Shown here: positions 6,234 through 8,846 of the stretch, in pieces | Position numbering within the stretch: position 1 is the first letter of the stretch | How the letters are laid out: every line of letters starts with the position of its first letter | Assembly (NCBI GenBank): GCA_027310735.1 | Contig: DAIDAH010000115.1 | Span: forward strand, 1-8,846 | Reading direction: 5' to 3' | From: Methylotenera sp. | GTDB lineage: Bacteria; Pseudomonadota; Gammaproteobacteria; Burkholderiales; Methylophilaceae | DNA: 8,846 nt | Notes under the pieces: generated by a model | What the model was told of the DNA's origin: nothing | What the model saw: only the letters and a program-made list of their open reading frames with translations | The model's database searches: none | Position numbers and translations under genes: made by a program

Positions 6234-6253
6234 TCAAGCAATAATATTTTAGT

Positions 6254-6258
6254 AAAGG
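6254..6258 (+). promoter_or_regulatory. Shine-Dalgarno of fusA (supports the GTG start)
   Basis: AAAGG lies 8 nt before GTG at 6267. It places translation start exactly at the conserved MARxTPIxRYRNIGI N-terminus. The upstream in-frame ATG at 6195 has no comparable site and lies inside the GNRA hairpin. Confidence 0.8.
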
Positions 6259-6266
6259 TAATAGCT

Positions 6267-8357
6267 GTGGCTCGTATAACCCCTATTGAACGCTACCGTA
6301 ACATTGGTATCTCTGCGCACATTGACGCAGGTAAAACGACAACGACTGAACGTATTTTGTTTTACACTGGTGTGAATCATAAAATTGGTGAAGTGCACAA
6401 TGGTGCGGCCACTATGGACTGGATGGAGCAAGAGCAAGAGCGCGGCATTACCATTACTTCAGCTGCTACTACCTGTTTCTGGAAGGGTATGGCTAATCAA
6501 TTTGATCAGCATCGTATTAATATTATTGATACTCCGGGTCACGTTGACTTTACTATTGAAGTAGAGCGTTCAATGCGTGTGCTCGATGGTGCTTGTATGG
6601 TGTATTGTGCAGTTGGCGGTGTGCAGCCGCAGTCTGAGACCGTATGGCGTCAAGCAAATAAATACAAAGTGCCTCGCATCGCCTTTGTGAATAAAATGGA
6701 CCGTGCAGGCGCAAACTTCTTTAAAGTGTACGATCAAATGCGTGCACGTCTTAAAGCCAATCCAATTCCTTTGCAAGTGCCAATCGGTGCTGAAGATAAA
6801 TTCGAAGGCGTTGTTGATTTAATTAAAATGAAAGCTGTTTATTGGGATGAAGCTTCACAAGGCATGAAGTTTGATTACCGTGAAATTCCTGCTGACTTAA
6901 AAGCCGAGTGTGATAAATGGCGCGAAAACATGGTGGAAGCTGCGGCTGAAGCTACTGAAGAGTTGATGAATAAATACCTTGAAGAAGGTGATTTGTCTGA
7001 GGCTGATATTCTGGTTGGCCTGCGTATGCGTACAATTGCTTTTGAAATTGTGCCAATGGTATGTGGTTCTGCCTTTAAGAATAAAGGTGTGCAAGCTATG
7101 TTGGATAAGGTTATCGAGTTGATGCCTGCTCCTACAGATATTCCTCCAACTAAAGCTGAAGATGCTGATGGTAATGAAATCCGTCTTAAAGCTTCTGATG
7201 ATGAGAAATTCTCGGCTTTAGCGTTCAAGATTATGACTGACCCGTTCGTAGGTCAGTTGATTTTCTTCCGCGTTTATTCTGGTGTTATCAAAGCTGGTGA
7301 TACTGTCTATAATCCAATCAAGGGTAAAAAAGAGCGTATTGGCCGTATTGTGCAAATGCATGCTAATACACGTGAGCCGCTTGAAGAGGTGCGTGCAGGT
7401 GATATTGCTGCTGCCATTGGTCTGAAAGAAGCTACTACAGGTGATACATTGTGCAGTCTGAATGATGAAATTATTCTTGAGCGCATGATATTCCCTGAGC
7501 CAGTAATTCATGTTGCTGTTGAGCCAAAAACAAAAGCTGACCAAGAAAAAATGGGTGTTGCTTTGAATCGCTTGGCGCAAGAAGATCCTTCATTCCGTGT
7601 TAAAACTGATGAGGAAACTAATCAAACTATTATTTCAGGTATGGGTGAATTGCATCTTGAGATTTTGGTTGATCGTATGCGTCGCGAATTTAACGTTGAG
7701 GCAAACGTTGGTGCGCCACAAGTGGCTTACCGTGAAGCGATCAAGAAGAAGGTTGAGGTTGAAGGGAAATTCGTTAAGCAGTCTGGCGGTAAAGGTCAGT
7801 ATGGTCATGTGTGGTTAATTTTGGAGCCAAACGAAGCTGGTAAGGGCTTTGAGTTTATCGATCAGATTAAGGGTGGTACTGTGCCACGTGAGTTCATCCC
7901 TGCTGTTGAAAAAGGTTTGCGTGAAACAATTCCATCTGGCGTGTTGGCTGGATTCCCAGTCGTCGATGTGAAAGTTACCTTGTTTGATGGTTCTTACCAT
8001 GATGTTGACTCTAATGAAAATGCTTTCAAAATGGCGGCTTCAATTGGCTTTAAGGATGGTATGCGTAAAGCAGACCCTATCTTGCTTGAGCCTATGATGG
8101 CTGTGGAAATTGAAACGCCAGAAGATTATATGGGCGATATTATGGGTGACTTGTCATCACGTCGCGGTATGATTCAGGGTATGGAAGACAATGCAACTGG
8201 CAAGGTGATTCGCGCAGAAGTGCCGCTAGCTGAAATGTTTGGTTATTCAACAACAGTGCGTTCATTGTCGCAAGGTCGTGCAAGTTATAGTATGGAATTT
8301 AAGCATTACACGGAAGCGCCAAGAAATGTGGCTGAAGCCATAATGAACAAAAAATAG
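6267..8357 (+). CDS. fusA: Translation elongation factor G (EF-G)
   Basis: Ribosomal translocase GTPase that moves tRNA-mRNA after peptide transfer and, with the recycling factor, helps split ribosomes. It has 696 residues (704 in E. coli). GTG is chosen as the start because it begins the conserved MARITPIERYRNIGI; the frame stays open to an ATG at 6195, but those 24 extra residues are not EF-G-like. G domain: P-loop AHIDAGKT (17-24), switch I ERGITI (58-63), switch II DTPGH (88-92), NKMD (142-145), GSAF (267-270). Domain II follows (FRVYSGVIKAGDTV). Domain III is marked by TKADQEKMGVAL, EDPSFRV and GMGELHLEILVDRM. Domain IV has KQSGGKGQYGHV and the tip loop SYHDVDSNE with H578, which reaches the decoding site. 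Domain V ends with GDIMGDLSSRRG and PLAEMFGYSTTVRSLSQGRASY. This is the canonical housekeeping form rather than EF-G2. tuf follows after 43 bp. Confidence 0.99.
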   Translation: MARITPIERYRNIGISAHIDAGKTTTTERILFYTGVNHKIGEVHNGAATMDWMEQEQERGITITSAATTCFWKGMANQFDQHRINIIDTPGHVDFTIEVERSMRVLDGACMVYCAVGGVQPQSETVWRQANKYKVPRIAFVNKMDRAGANFFKVYDQMRARLKANPIPLQVPIGAEDKFEGVVDLIKMKAVYWDEASQGMKFDYREIPADLKAECDKWRENMVEAAAEATEELMNKYLEEGDLSEADILVGLRMRTIAFEIVPMVCGSAFKNKGVQAMLDKVIELMPAPTDIPPTKAEDADGNEIRLKASDDEKFSALAFKIMTDPFVGQLIFFRVYSGVIKAGDTVYNPIKGKKERIGRIVQMHANTREPLEEVRAGDIAAAIGLKEATTGDTLCSLNDEIILERMIFPEPVIHVAVEPKTKADQEKMGVALNRLAQEDPSFRVKTDEETNQTIISGMGELHLEILVDRMRREFNVEANVGAPQVAYREAIKKKVEVEGKFVKQSGGKGQYGHVWLILEPNEAGKGFEFIDQIKGGTVPREFIPAVEKGLRETIPSGVLAGFPVVDVKVTLFDGSYHDVDSNENAFKMAASIGFKDGMRKADPILLEPMMAVEIETPEDYMGDIMGDLSSRRGMIQGMEDNATGKVIRAEVPLAEMFGYSTTVRSLSQGRASYSMEFKHYTEAPRNVAEAIMNKK

Positions 8358-8400
8358 TCCATTACACATTAATTTTAAGTTTAGATAAAAGGAAATAATC

Positions 8401-8846
8401 ATGGCAAAAGGTAAATTCGAACGGACCAAGCCGCACGTAAACGTAGGTACGATTGGCCACGTTGACCACGGTAAAACAACGCTGACGGCAGCAATTACCA
8501 CGGTATTGACAAAGAAATTTGGTGGTGAAGCTAAAGCTTACGACCAAATTGATGCTGCACCAGAAGAAAAAGCACGTGGTATTACTATTAATACTGCGCA
8601 CGTGGAATATGAAACAGCCGGCCGTCACTACGCGCACGTAGATTGCCCAGGCCATGCCGACTATGTTAAAAACATGATTACTGGTGCTGCACAAATGGAC
8701 GGCGCAATCTTGGTTGTATCAGCAGCTGATGGTCCTATGCCACAAACGCGTGAACACATCCTGTTGGCGCGTCAAGTTGGCGTACCATACATCATCGTTT
8801 ACCTCAATAAAGCAGACTTGGTTGATGATGTGGAGTTGTTGGAGTT
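8401..8846 (+). CDS. tuf: Elongation factor Tu, N-terminal part (3' truncated by window edge)
   Basis: EF-Tu, the GTPase that delivers aminoacyl-tRNA to the ribosomal A site. 148 codons of about 395 are present and the frame is open to the edge. The ATG has a good Shine-Dalgarno (AAGGA, 8389-8393, 7 nt away). Visible: MAKGKFERTKPHVNVGTIG; P-loop GHVDHGKT (19-26); switch I EKARGITIN (56-64); switch II DCPGH (81-85, including the catalytic-loop His); NKAD (136-139). Compared with E. coli, NKCD has become NKAD and the preceding Phe is Tyr, both conservative. The position after fusA corresponds to tufA. Codons end in C more often than in the neighbouring genes (for example CAC, GAC, ACG, GGC), consistent with very high expression. 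Only the G domain, up to about residue 148, can be judged. Confidence 0.98.
   Translation, partial: MAKGKFERTKPHVNVGTIGHVDHGKTTLTAAITTVLTKKFGGEAKAYDQIDAAPEEKARGITINTAHVEYETAGRHYAHVDCPGHADYVKNMITGAAQMDGAILVVSAADGPMPQTREHILLARQVGVPYIIVYLNKADLVDDVELLE

Noticed and set aside
8265..8291. TTGTCG with TATAGT near the end of fusA as an internal tuf promoter
   Set aside because: The spacing is only 15 bp, and conserved EF-G coding sequence explains the bases; too weak, although internal tuf promoters exist in E. coli fusA.
8358..8400. fusA-tuf gap searched for a terminator or promoter
   Set aside because: 43 bp of AT-rich sequence with only the tuf ribosome-binding site; no stem worth naming, consistent with co-transcription.
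1..8846. Search for an accessory or undescribed system (defence genes, mobile elements, toxins, CRISPR, tRNA, attachment sites)
   Set aside because: Every coding stretch is a universal transcription or translation gene in standard order, gaps are at most 158 bp, and no repeats or foreign genes are seen.

Overview
This window is a conserved housekeeping segment of a bacterial chromosome: the 3' end of rpoB, then rpoC, rpsL, rpsG, fusA and the 5' part of tuf, all on the plus strand. The order rpoBC - rpsL - rpsG - fusA - tuf is the join between the RNA polymerase operon and the str operon, as found in proteobacteria. Three things point to a betaproteobacterium: RpoC carries the large insertion inside the trigger loop, S12 begins MPTINQLIRKPR and ends in a short Lys/Ala tail, and S7 is the 156-residue form. 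The AT-leaning, T-ending codons would fit the methylotrophic Methylophilaceae, but that family placement is an impression from memory, not a demonstrated result.

Layout. 1-783 is the C-terminal part of RNA polymerase beta. A 44-bp gap with a GC-rich hairpin and a strong Shine-Dalgarno leads to rpoC (828-5072), which starts with TTG. The 158-bp rpoC-rpsL gap is the richest non-coding stretch. It holds an intrinsic terminator with a near-consensus sigma70 promoter (TTGACA, 17 bp, TAGAAT) written inside the terminator DNA. Directly after it comes a second strong hairpin with a T-rich tail, which would lie at the very start of the new transcript. rpsL (5231-5620) and rpsG (5698-6168) are separated by 77 bp that may hold the S7 autoregulatory site. 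The 98-bp rpsG-fusA gap holds a GNRA-loop hairpin followed by a close match to the rRNA-operon antitermination boxA. fusA (6267-8357) starts with GTG. tuf begins at 8401 and runs off the right edge.

Together these genes supply the catalytic core of transcription (beta, beta') and decoding and translocation on the ribosome (S12, S7, EF-G, EF-Tu). Inference from the gaps: rpoBC and the str genes are probably distinct transcription units. The str unit would be fed by its own promoter, with possible leader attenuation, S7 feedback and a NusB/S10-type element ahead of fusA-tuf.

I see no mobile element, CRISPR array, RNA gene, broken gene or anything foreign. All coding sequences look intact and conventional. 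The novelty, if any, lies in the intergenic regulatory architecture.
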